This document shows, piece after piece, positions 27,256-35,519 of a stretch of 64,000 nt of DNA. Made by a program: the position numbers and the translations under genes. Under the pieces are notes generated by a model. It was given only the letters and a program-made list of their open reading frames with translations, was not told the origin of the DNA and did no database searches. Within the stretch, counting starts at the first letter, position 1. Each line of letters starts with the position of its first letter. Source of the DNA: JAMXLO01 sp963832895 (GTDB lineage: Bacteria; Pseudomonadota; Alphaproteobacteria; Acetobacterales; Acetobacteraceae); NCBI GenBank assembly GCA_963832895.1, contig CAWHVQ010000003.1, positions 372,001 to 436,000 on the forward strand. The letters run 5' to 3'.

Positions 27256-29268
27256 ATGAGCGGCGCCCCGTCCGCTTCCTCCGTGCCGCGCGGGGCGCCC
27301 GCGCATCGACGCGGCGCCGCGTCCGCCGACACCGTGCCTCGCATGGAAATGGTGCGTGTCACCGAGCCTGACCTGCAGCGCCGCAATGCACTGGAGAAGA
27401 CGCGAAACCGTCTCGTCTATACTGCGTTCGGCTTCGCCCTGCTGTTTCTCGCGGTGATCGCCAAGCTGGCTGACGCGACCATCCTGCAGCCACTCGCTCC
27501 GCACCGGCCGGAGAAGCCAATCGCAGCCTTGCTTACAGCGCCAAAGGCTGCTGAAGCGACCGAGCTCGGCCAGCGTGCCATGATCACCGATCGCAACGGT
27601 CAGATCCTTGCGATCTCACTGCCCACCGTCGCGGTGTTCGCCGATCCTCGGCAGGTCATCGATCCAGCCGATGTGGCGCACCGCTTGAAACAGGTCTTGC
27701 CGAGGCTCGATGAGGACGCGGCGCGGACGCGCCTGTCCGACACCAATCGACAGTTCGTCTATCTCGAGCGACAGGTCACGCCGCGCGAGCAGCTCGCCAT
27801 CAATTCGCTCGGCATACCGGGAATTGATTTCCGCCCGTCCGAGGAGAGGCACTATCCGATGGGCCGCACGGCGGCACAGGTGCTGGGCGGCACCGATGTC
27901 GATGAACACGGCGTCGCCGGCGTCGAGCGGTATTTCGACCAGCGCCTCTTTGCCGACAGCACGCCGCTCCGCTTGTCGATCGATGTGCGCGTGCAGGCGG
28001 TCGTGCGTGACGAACTGTCCAAAGCGATGGATGAATTCCAGGGGATTGGTGCCTGCGGCATCGTGATGGACGTGAACACTGGCGAAGTTCTCGCGATGAT
28101 CAGCCTTCCCGACTACGACGCCAACGACTTCCGCACGACGCCCGCGGATGACCGGTTCAATCGCGCGGTGACTGGCATGTACGAGCCGGGCAGCACGTTC
28201 AAGTTGCAAACTGCATCTATGGCGCTCGACTCCGGCATCGTCCATATCTGGGACGAGTTCGACGCCTCTCGCCCAATCCATATCGGCCGTTTCACCATCA
28301 CGGATTTTGAGGGCAAACATCGCTGGCTCTATTTGCCGGAGGTGCTCGCCTATTCTTCCAACCTCGGAGCGGCACACATCGGTGAGACAGTGGGCGGCGA
28401 GCGCCAGCGTGCCTGGCTGAAATCCATGGGCATGTTCGGCCGCGTCGGCATTGAGTTGCCGGAGGCCGGTCTGCCGATCATTCAGCCCGCTTCGGCCTGG
28501 AAGGAGGTCGTCACGCTCACGGTCTCGTTCGGTCACGGCATCTCGGTTTCACCGCTGCACGTGGTGCGTGGTACCGCGGCGGTGGCGACCGGTGTACTGG
28601 AGCGGCCGACCATCCTGGCGCTGGCGTCCGGCCAACACCCGGATGGTGTGCAGGTGATGCAGCCGTCGACGTCCGACACGATGCGCAAGCTCATGCGTCT
28701 CGTCGTGACCGACGGCTTCGGCAAGCAGGCGGAAGTTGCCGGGTACTACCCGGGCGGCAAGACTGGCACCGCTGAGAAGGTCGGCAAACATGGCTACAAG
28801 CGCGGCTTCAAAGAGAACTTCAACGTCGCCGCGTTCACCAGCGTGTTCCCGATGAACGCCCCGCGCTATGCGGTCTACATGATGATCGATGAGCCGCATG
28901 GCAACAAAAGCACCTTCGGCTATTCGACCGCCGGCTGGGTGGCGGCACCCGCCGCGGGCCGGGTCATTGCCCGGATCGCGCCGATGCTTGGTATGCTGCC
29001 GGACATCCAGGACGCGCCGGCAATCAATCAGGCGCTGTTCATCCCACTCGAGCCGCACAGGCCGGCCGGCGTGGTCGCGCGCGGACCTTTGACGGTTTCC
29101 GCTCCGGGAACCTCGGCCCGGCCAGCGTTGACGGTCCCGGTCACTCCGCTCGCGCCTGCGCGCCCGATGGGCCACGAGCCACGCCACGAAGCGAACATGC
29201 CGGCGTCCCGCGCGATTGCCGCCGCTGAATTGCCCGCAGACGCAGCCGCCTCCGTTGCGGCTCGCTGA
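27256..29268 (+). CDS. ftsI: Septal peptidoglycan transpeptidase FtsI (PBP3)
   Basis: A 670-residue class B penicillin-binding protein. A basic N-terminus precedes a membrane anchor at about 57-75 (YTAFGFALLFLAVIAKLADA). The pedestal domain has the ERHYPMGRTAAQVLG signature. The transpeptidase domain has the catalytic EPGSTFK, the SSN motif in AYSSNLGAAH, and KTGTAEK. After about residue 590 the chain is a Pro/Ala-rich tail. It cross-links septal peptidoglycan together with FtsW. It begins three bases after the ftsL stop. Confidence 0.95.
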   Translation: MSGAPSASSVPRGAPAHRRGAASADTVPRMEMVRVTEPDLQRRNALEKTRNRLVYTAFGFALLFLAVIAKLADATILQPLAPHRPEKPIAALLTAPKAAEATELGQRAMITDRNGQILAISLPTVAVFADPRQVIDPADVAHRLKQVLPRLDEDAARTRLSDTNRQFVYLERQVTPREQLAINSLGIPGIDFRPSEERHYPMGRTAAQVLGGTDVDEHGVAGVERYFDQRLFADSTPLRLSIDVRVQAVVRDELSKAMDEFQGIGACGIVMDVNTGEVLAMISLPDYDANDFRTTPADDRFNRAVTGMYEPGSTFKLQTASMALDSGIVHIWDEFDASRPIHIGRFTITDFEGKHRWLYLPEVLAYSSNLGAAHIGETVGGERQRAWLKSMGMFGRVGIELPEAGLPIIQPASAWKEVVTLTVSFGHGISVSPLHVVRGTAAVATGVLERPTILALASGQHPDGVQVMQPSTSDTMRKLMRLVVTDGFGKQAEVAGYYPGGKTGTAEKVGKHGYKRGFKENFNVAAFTSVFPMNAPRYAVYMMIDEPHGNKSTFGYSTAGWVAAPAAGRVIARIAPMLGMLPDIQDAPAINQALFIPLEPHRPAGVVARGPLTVSAPGTSARPALTVPVTPLAPARPMGHEPRHEANMPASRAIAAAELPADAAASVAAR

Positions 29269-29272
29269 AATC

Positions 29273-30736
29273 ATGAGCGCGGTTCCCGTACAGGCTCTGG
29301 CCCGTACCATTTCCGCTTCCTGGCGGAATGCGGGTCGCCTGGAAATCGCCGGCATCACCGCGGACAGTCGCCGCGTGGGCCCCGGATATCTCTTCGCGGC
29401 GCTGCCGGGCAGTCGCGTTGATGGCCGTGCCTTCATCGCCGATGCGGTATCGCGAGGTGCCATCGCCGTGCTCGCGCCTGCTGGTACCCAATGGCCACCT
29501 GGTGTGCCGCCGCGGCCGTTGCTGGAGGATCCGGAGCCGCGGCGCCGTCTCGCCCAACTTGCTGCGGGTCTCGCCGGCAGCCAGCCCCGTGTCATGGTCG
29601 CGGTCACCGGGACCAACGGCAAGACCAGCACCGTGGAGTTCCTGCGCCAGTTGTGGAGTTCGGGGGGAAAGCCCGCAGCCAGTCTCGGCACACTCGGCTT
29701 GCTCGCCGCAGGGTTCGATCCCGGTCCCGGCCTGACCACGCCTGATCCGGTTACGTTGGCAGAGACGCTCGCGCGGTTGGCGCGTGCAAGGATTCAGCAC
29801 GCTGCGATGGAGGCCTCCTCGCACGGCCTCGACCAATTCCGTCTCGACGGAGTGCGCCTGTCCGGAGCCGCGTTCACCAATCTGACGCGCGATCATCTCG
29901 ACTACCATGGCTCGGAGGACGCATATCGTGCCGCCAAGCTCCGGCTGTTTGCCGAGCTGCTGCCGGCCGGTGCCCCTGTGGTCGCGAGTAGCGAGATGGA
30001 TGCGACGACGCTCACAGCGCTGAAACAAATCGCTGGCCGGCGTCGGCTTGAATTTCGCACCGTCGGCGAGGCAGGTTCGGCGATCCGTCTGCTGGTTGCC
30101 AAGCCGCGTCCCGACGGGCAGGTTCTACGTATCGAAACGGCTGGCGCCCGGCGCGAAATCAAGGTTGCTTTGCCGGGCCGCTTTCAAGCCGACAATGCTT
30201 TGCTGGCCGCCGCCCTGGCCGCCGCACTCGGTGAGCCCGATGTTCTGAATCGTCTTGCGCTCTTGCACGGTGTCCGCGGTCGGCTGGAGCTGGCGGCGCG
30301 TCTGCCAAACGGCGCTGCCGTGTACGTGGACTACGCCCATACGCCGGACGCGCTGGAACGGCTGCTGACCGCACTGCGGCCACACACCGCGGGTCGGCTG
30401 CACGTGGTATTCGGCGCCGGCGGTGACCGGGACCGCGGCAAGCGCCCGCTGATGGGCGCCGCAGCCGCGCGGCTGGCCGATGTGGCGATCGTCACCGACG
30501 ACAATCCCCGCAGCGAGAATCCAGCCATGATCCGCGCCGCGGTGCTCGCCGCGTGTCCCTGTGGACGCGAAATCGGCGATCGCGCCAAGGCCATCGAGAC
30601 AGCACTGAACGGCCTTGCATCCGGCGATGTGCTGGTCGTGGCAGGGAAGGGCCATGAACAGGGTCAGACCATCGGCAACACCGTCGTCCCGTTCGACGAC
30701 GTGGATGTCGTTCGCCGCCTGGTGTCCGCATCATGA
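29273..30736 (+). CDS. murE: UDP-MurNAc-tripeptide synthetase MurE (meso-DAP type)
   Basis: A 487-residue Mur ligase. The ATG at 29273 lies four bases after the ftsI stop; the frame is open to 29216 but would overlap ftsI. Motifs are GITADSRRVGPGYLFAAL (N domain), the ATP loop VTGTNGKTSTVEFL, the central EASSHGLDQFRL, and the substrate motif DNPRSEN (about residue 409), which in MurE indicates meso-diaminopimelate as the amino acid added. It catalyses the third amino-acid addition in cytoplasmic peptidoglycan precursor synthesis. Overlaps murF by four bases. Confidence 0.95.
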   Translation: MSAVPVQALARTISASWRNAGRLEIAGITADSRRVGPGYLFAALPGSRVDGRAFIADAVSRGAIAVLAPAGTQWPPGVPPRPLLEDPEPRRRLAQLAAGLAGSQPRVMVAVTGTNGKTSTVEFLRQLWSSGGKPAASLGTLGLLAAGFDPGPGLTTPDPVTLAETLARLARARIQHAAMEASSHGLDQFRLDGVRLSGAAFTNLTRDHLDYHGSEDAYRAAKLRLFAELLPAGAPVVASSEMDATTLTALKQIAGRRRLEFRTVGEAGSAIRLLVAKPRPDGQVLRIETAGARREIKVALPGRFQADNALLAAALAAALGEPDVLNRLALLHGVRGRLELAARLPNGAAVYVDYAHTPDALERLLTALRPHTAGRLHVVFGAGGDRDRGKRPLMGAAAARLADVAIVTDDNPRSENPAMIRAAVLAACPCGREIGDRAKAIETALNGLASGDVLVVAGKGHEQGQTIGNTVVPFDDVDVVRRLVSAS

Positions 30737-32106
30737 CCGCGCTTTGGACCGCGCCTGATCTGCTCGAGGCCACCGGCGGAACCATGAGCGTGCCATTCGC
30801 CGCCACTGGCGTTTCGATCGATACGCGCACCATTCAGCCCGGCGACCTGTTCGTCGCATTGCGCGGCGAGACGAGCGACGGCCACGCGTTTGTTGCTGAT
30901 GCCATCGCCAAGGGCGCGGCCGGCGCGATGGTAAGTCATGCCGTGCCAGAGGTCCGCCGCCAGCTGCTGGTCGATGATACCCTTGCCGCCCTGCATCGCC
31001 TTGGCGGCTATGCGCGCGAGCGCTTCACTGGCCGCCTGGTCGCGGTCACCGGAAGCGTCGGCAAGACCACGACGAAGGAGATGCTGCGGACCGTACTGAC
31101 GGCATTCGGCACGACGCATGCCGCCGTCGCCTCCTACAATAATCACTGGGGACTGCCGTTGACGTTGGCGCGGTTGGCGCCGGACGCAGAGTTCTGCGTC
31201 GCCGAGATCGGCATGAATCATGCCGGCGAGATCGCGCCCCTCGCACGCCTCGCGCGACCGAATGCCGCGGTGATCACCGCGGTGGAAAAGGCGCATATCG
31301 GTTTCCTTGGCTCGATTGAGGCCATCGCCGACGAAAAGGCAGAGCTTCTGCGCGCGCTGGAGCCTGGTGGTATCGCGGTGCTGCCGGCTGACACGCGCCT
31401 GCTGCCGCGGCTGCTTGCGGCTGTCGGCGGCGCGCAAATCGTGACATTCGGCGAGGCGAATTCCGCCGATGCGCGGCTGGTCGATCTCATGATGGACGCG
31501 GACGGCAGCGATGTCGCGGCCGAGCTTGCAGGCCAGCGCGTCGCGTTTCGGCTGAACGCGCCAGGTCGCCACATGGCGATGAACGCATTGGCCGCGCTCG
31601 CCGCAGCTCATCACCTCAGCGACGCGGCGCCCGAGCGCGTCGCGCGAGCGCTGGAGGGCTTTGCCCCGGTCGTTGGTCGCGGCACCCGCCGCACGATCGC
31701 CGTACCCGGCGGTATCGCGTTGCTGCTTGACGAAAGTTATAACGGCAACCCCGCCTCGATGCGCGCGGCACTGACAGTATTGCGTCTGCAGCGTGCCAAA
31801 CGCCGCATCGCCGTACTTGGCGATATGCTGGAACTTGGCGATGTCGGCGCCGCCGAGCATCGCGCCCTTGCGGCCGATGTCGCAGCGGCAGCGGATCGTC
31901 TGTTTGCGTGCGGACCGCTGATGCATGGGCTGTTCAACGCAGTACCCGAAGCTATGCGTGCCGGCCACGCCCAGGACTCCGCTTCCCTCGCGCCGATCCT
32001 GGCTCGCGCCGTCGCTCCCGGAGACGCGATCCTGATCAAGGGCAGTCTCGGCAGCCGAATGAAGTTGGTGGTCAACGCCCTCGAGCCGCGAGCGGAGGCC
32101 GCCTGA
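30733..32106 (+). CDS. murF: UDP-MurNAc-tripeptide--D-Ala-D-Ala ligase MurF
   Basis: A 457-residue Mur ligase with the N-terminal GVSIDTRTIQPGDLFVALRG, ATP loop VTGSVGKTTTKEML, the FNNH-like SYNNHWGLPLTLARL, EIGMNHAGEI and the C-terminal LLLDESYNGNPASMRAAL, all diagnostic of MurF. It adds the D-Ala-D-Ala dipeptide to the UDP-MurNAc-tripeptide. Starts in an ATGA overlap with murE, and its TGA shares a base with the mraY ATG (TGATG). Confidence 0.95.
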   Translation: MTALWTAPDLLEATGGTMSVPFAATGVSIDTRTIQPGDLFVALRGETSDGHAFVADAIAKGAAGAMVSHAVPEVRRQLLVDDTLAALHRLGGYARERFTGRLVAVTGSVGKTTTKEMLRTVLTAFGTTHAAVASYNNHWGLPLTLARLAPDAEFCVAEIGMNHAGEIAPLARLARPNAAVITAVEKAHIGFLGSIEAIADEKAELLRALEPGGIAVLPADTRLLPRLLAAVGGAQIVTFGEANSADARLVDLMMDADGSDVAAELAGQRVAFRLNAPGRHMAMNALAALAAAHHLSDAAPERVARALEGFAPVVGRGTRRTIAVPGGIALLLDESYNGNPASMRAALTVLRLQRAKRRIAVLGDMLELGDVGAAEHRALAADVAAAADRLFACGPLMHGLFNAVPEAMRAGHAQDSASLAPILARAVAPGDAILIKGSLGSRMKLVVNALEPRAEAA

Positions 32107-33194
32107 TGCTGTACGATCTCGCCCGCCCGCTGGCCAACCAGTTCATCCTGTTCAATCTGTTCCGTTACATCACCTTCCGTTCGGGTGCTGCGTGCCTGAC
32201 TGCACTGATCGTCAGCTTCATCCTCGGGCCGCCACTGATTCGCTGGCTGAGATCGATGCAGGGTGATGGGCAGCCGATCCGTGACGATGGTCCGGAGCGG
32301 CATCTCGTCGAAAAGAAGGGCACGCCCACGATGGGCGGCGTGCTCATATTATCCGCGCTCACCGTCTCGACCCTGCTCTGGGTCGATCTTCGCAACGCCT
32401 ATGTCTGGGCGGTTCTGTTCGTCACGCTGGGCTATGGCGCACTGGGCTTTGCCGACGACTATCGAAAACTGTCGCGGCGCAACCACAAGGGCGTCTCCGC
32501 ACGGGTCAAGCTGACCGCACAGATGGTGATCGGTCTCGCCGCATCCATCTGGATCGTGCTGCTGACGCGCGGCGCATTCGCCACCGCTCTGGCAGTGCCG
32601 ATGTTCAAGGACGTGCTCATCCCATTCGGCTTCGCCTTTCCCTTCTTTGGCATGCTGGTCATGCTCGGCGCCTCGAATGCGGTTAACCTGACAGACGGGC
32701 TGGATGGCCTCGCCATCGTCCCGACCATCATTTGCGCCGGTGTGTTCGCGCTGATCGCGTACCTGGTCGGCAATCGCATCTTCGCCGACTACCTGCAGCT
32801 CAACCCGGTGCCCGGCGTTGGCGAACTCGCTGTGTTCTGCTCCGCGCTGATCGGCGCCGGGCTCGGCTTCCTCTGGTTCAATGCGCCGCCGGCTGCGGTC
32901 TTCATGGGCGATACCGGTTCGCTCGCGCTGGGCGGCGCGCTGGGCGCCGTCGCGGTGGCGACGAAGCACGAGATCGTGCTGCTGATCGTTGGCGGCTTGT
33001 TCGTCGCGGAGACCGCCTCGGTGATCGTCCAGGTGTTCTGGTACAAGCGCACTGGGACGCGCGTCTTCCTCATGGCGCCGCTGCACCATCACTTCGAGAA
33101 AAAGGGCTGGGCGGAACCCACCATCGTGATCCGCTTCTGGATCATCTCGATGATTCTTGCCCTGGTCGGCCTGGCGACCTTGAAGATCAGATGA
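32106..33194 (+). CDS. mraY: Phospho-MurNAc-pentapeptide transferase MraY
   Basis: A 362-residue polytopic membrane protein of about ten hydrophobic segments. It has the family motifs EKKGTPTMGG, the aspartates in GFADDYRK, and NAVNLTDGLDGLA, FMGDTGSLALGG and APLHHHFEKKGW. It transfers phospho-MurNAc-pentapeptide to undecaprenyl phosphate, forming lipid I. The start uses a TGATG overlap with murF. The stop (33192-33194) lies in an ATGA with a 30-codon reading frame in the place where murD is normally found. Confidence 0.96.
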   Translation: MLYDLARPLANQFILFNLFRYITFRSGAACLTALIVSFILGPPLIRWLRSMQGDGQPIRDDGPERHLVEKKGTPTMGGVLILSALTVSTLLWVDLRNAYVWAVLFVTLGYGALGFADDYRKLSRRNHKGVSARVKLTAQMVIGLAASIWIVLLTRGAFATALAVPMFKDVLIPFGFAFPFFGMLVMLGASNAVNLTDGLDGLAIVPTIICAGVFALIAYLVGNRIFADYLQLNPVPGVGELAVFCSALIGAGLGFLWFNAPPAAVFMGDTGSLALGGALGAVAVATKHEIVLLIVGGLFVAETASVIVQVFWYKRTGTRVFLMAPLHHHFEKKGWAEPTIVIRFWIISMILALVGLATLKIR

Positions 33195-33283
33195 ACATCC
33201 ACCGGTCATTGCGAGGGATGCCGTTGTTGCGAATCGCGCCGCTCCGCTTTCATGCGGTCCGCTCGACGGCGGATACTGCCTGA
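33191..33283 (+). other. 30-codon reading frame occupying the murD slot
   Basis: An ATG at 33191 overlaps the mraY stop (ATGA) and the frame ends with a TGA at 33281-33283 sharing a base with the ftsW ATG (TGATG). Both junctions have the form used throughout this cluster, as if a gene had been shortened. The 30 encoded residues (MNIHRSLRGMPLLRIAPLRF and ten more) do not resemble the start of MurD or any family I know. Its DNA begins GGTCATTGCGAGGGATG, which is reminiscent of dispersed palindromic repeats in alphaproteobacteria. Whether it is translated is unknown. Confidence 0.35.
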
Positions 33284-34410
33284 TGCCCACACTCTCGCGC
33301 GCTGACAACTCTGTGCTGGGCCGCTGGTGGTGGACCGTGGACCGCTGGACCCTGGGTGCTGTCGGCATGCTGATCGGCTTCGGCTACATCATGATGCTTG
33401 CGGCGAGCCCGGCGGTCGCTGAGCGCATTGGCTCTTCGCGCGACGTGTTCATCCTCAAGCAGGTGCTCTTCCTCGCTGCCGCCGGCGCGATTGTCGTGGC
33501 GGTGTCACTGCTGTCGCCACGCAGCATCCGTCGTGTCGCCATCGTGGGCTGCATCATTGCGCTGTTGCTCACCGCCGCCACCATGCTGATCGGCGTCGAA
33601 ATCAAGGGCGCTCGACGCTGGATCGCGCTGCCAGGCCTTTCGGTACAGCCGTCGGAGTTTCTGAAACCCTGCTTCGCGATCGTTGTCGCATGGCTGATCA
33701 GCGAGGGGCGCCGTTCGCCGCGCTTTCCGGGCAAGTCGCTGGCTATCGGCACCTTCCTGGTGATCGCCTTGCTGCTGAAGTCGCAGCCGGATGTCGGCAT
33801 GTTGGCGGTGATCACCGCGGTGTTCTTTGTCCAGCTCTACATCAATGGGCTGAACCTATTTCTGGCGGCCGGTGCCGTCGCCAGCTTTGGGCTTGCCGGC
33901 GTCGGCGCCTACATGTTCTTCCCACACGTGCAGAGGCGGGTCGAGAACTTCCTGCATCCCGGCAACACCACCGGTAGCGACTACCAGCCGCACACCGCAC
34001 TGGAGGCATTCGGCAACGGCGGCCTGTTGGGCCGTGGTCCGGGCGAGGGGCGCGTAAAGGACATACTGCCCGACGCGCATGCCGACTTCGTGTTTGCCGT
34101 GGCCGGCGAGGAATTCGGCCTGATCCTGTGCCTGGTCATCATCGCCGTGTTCGCCTTCATCGTGCTGCGCGGCCTGCTGTGGCTGCTGAAGGAGCAGGAC
34201 CTGTTCGTCGTTCTGTCGTGCACCGGTCTGGTGACCGGTTTCGGCCTGCAGGCATTCATCAACATGGCATCGTCGCTGCAACTCATCCCGACCAAGGGCA
34301 TGACGCTACCGTTGATATCCTATGGCGGCTCGTCTGCGCTCGCCGTGGCCCTTGGCATGGGTATGCTGTTGGCACTGACGCAACGTCGACATCGTGGCGA
34401 CATGCCATGA
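33283..34410 (+). CDS. ftsW: Septal peptidoglycan glycosyltransferase FtsW
   Basis: A 375-residue SEDS protein with about ten membrane segments. Typical motifs are GARRWIALPGLSVQPSEFLK, the catalytic-aspartate region of the large loop (TTGSDYQPHTALEAFGNGG then GRGPGEGRVKDILPDAHADF and FAVAGEEFGL), and MASSLQLIPTKGMTLPLISY near the C-terminus. FtsW polymerises glycan at the septum with FtsI. It overlaps murG (ATGCCATGA). Confidence 0.95.
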   Translation: MPTLSRADNSVLGRWWWTVDRWTLGAVGMLIGFGYIMMLAASPAVAERIGSSRDVFILKQVLFLAAAGAIVVAVSLLSPRSIRRVAIVGCIIALLLTAATMLIGVEIKGARRWIALPGLSVQPSEFLKPCFAIVVAWLISEGRRSPRFPGKSLAIGTFLVIALLLKSQPDVGMLAVITAVFFVQLYINGLNLFLAAGAVASFGLAGVGAYMFFPHVQRRVENFLHPGNTTGSDYQPHTALEAFGNGGLLGRGPGEGRVKDILPDAHADFVFAVAGEEFGLILCLVIIAVFAFIVLRGLLWLLKEQDLFVVLSCTGLVTGFGLQAFINMASSLQLIPTKGMTLPLISYGGSSALAVALGMGMLLALTQRRHRGDMP

Positions 34411-35519
34411 GAGGGCCTGCGGTGCTTCCCGTGGTGATCGCGGCCGGCGGAACCGGCGGCCACTTCTTTCCGGCCGAGGCACTGGCCAGCGAACTGCTGG
34501 CGCGCGGGCGGCGCGTGGCACTGATGACCGATGCGCGTTCGGGTGGGATTCAATCCCCGGTGTTCGCCGGGCTCGAGCATTTCGTGATCAGCGGCGCAGG
34601 GATCGCCGGCCGTGGGCCGCTACGTGCGGGCAAGGCCGTAGTGACGCTGGCTGGCGGCGTGCTTCAGGCGAGACACATCCTCAGGCGCGTCCATGCTGCG
34701 GCGGTAGTCGGTTTTGGCGGATACCCCTGTGTCGCGCCGGTGCTTGCCGCTCGTCTGATGCCGCAACGTCCAGCGGTGATCTTGCATGAGCAGAATGCCG
34801 TGCTTGGCCGCGCCAACCGCTTCCTTGCCCGTCACGCTGACCGGCTGGCATTGAGCTTCGCCGCAACCCAGCGCGTGCCAGAGGTCGAGGCGGTGGTCAC
34901 CGGCAACCCGGTGCGCAACGCGATCCAGGCGCTTGCGACGCTGCCCTATGCGCCGCCCGTGGACACGATACGCCTGCTCGTACTGGGCGGCTCGCTCGGC
35001 GCGCGGATATTCAGCGATGTCGTGCCGACGGCGCTGGCGTCATTGCCTGATGGCCTGTTGTCGCGCATCTCGATCGTGCAGCAGTGCCGCGCGGAGGACC
35101 TGGGTCGGGTTCGCGCGGCATATGACCTGGCAGGCATCAATGCAGAACTGTCAGGCTTTTTTCCGGACGTGGCGGAGAAGCTTGCTTCGGCGCATTTGGT
35201 CATCGCGCGCGCCGGTGCCTCCACCGTCGCCGAACTTGCGGCCGCCGGCAGGCCAGCGATTCTTGTGCCGCTGCCTGGCGCCATCGACGATCATCAGTCC
35301 GCCAATGCGCGTGCGATGGCCGAGGCACGCGGCGCATCGGTGATCGCGCAGCGGGATTTGTCGCCTGATGCATTGCGCGACCGGCTCGTCGCATTATTGG
35401 TCGCACCCGACATGCTTACCCATGCGGCGCTTGCCGCGCGGAGCACCGCCCGTGCCGATGCAGCGGCACGGCTGGCCGATCTCGTCGAGCAACTCATGCG
35501 CCAGGAGGTACGGGCATGA
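34407..35519 (+). CDS. murG: UDP-GlcNAc:lipid I N-acetylglucosaminyltransferase MurG
   Basis: A 370-residue GT-B enzyme. The ATG at 34407 overlaps the ftsW stop. Motifs are VVIAAGGTGGHFFPAEALA (N domain), VVGFGGYPCVAPVLAA, ILHEQNAVLGRANR, LLVLGGSLGARIFSD and, in the UDP-GlcNAc domain, VIARAGASTVAELAAAGRPA with DDHQSANARAM. It makes lipid II from lipid I on the inner face of the membrane. ATGA-type overlap with murC at the end. Confidence 0.95.
   Translation: MRGPAVLPVVIAAGGTGGHFFPAEALASELLARGRRVALMTDARSGGIQSPVFAGLEHFVISGAGIAGRGPLRAGKAVVTLAGGVLQARHILRRVHAAAVVGFGGYPCVAPVLAARLMPQRPAVILHEQNAVLGRANRFLARHADRLALSFAATQRVPEVEAVVTGNPVRNAIQALATLPYAPPVDTIRLLVLGGSLGARIFSDVVPTALASLPDGLLSRISIVQQCRAEDLGRVRAAYDLAGINAELSGFFPDVAEKLASAHLVIARAGASTVAELAAAGRPAILVPLPGAIDDHQSANARAMAEARGASVIAQRDLSPDALRDRLVALLVAPDMLTHAALAARSTARADAAARLADLVEQLMRQEVRA

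Noticed and set aside
31908..32105. Longer start for mraY
   Set aside because: It would overlap murF by about 200 bases; the TGATG junction at 32104-32108 and the known MraY N-terminus support 32106.
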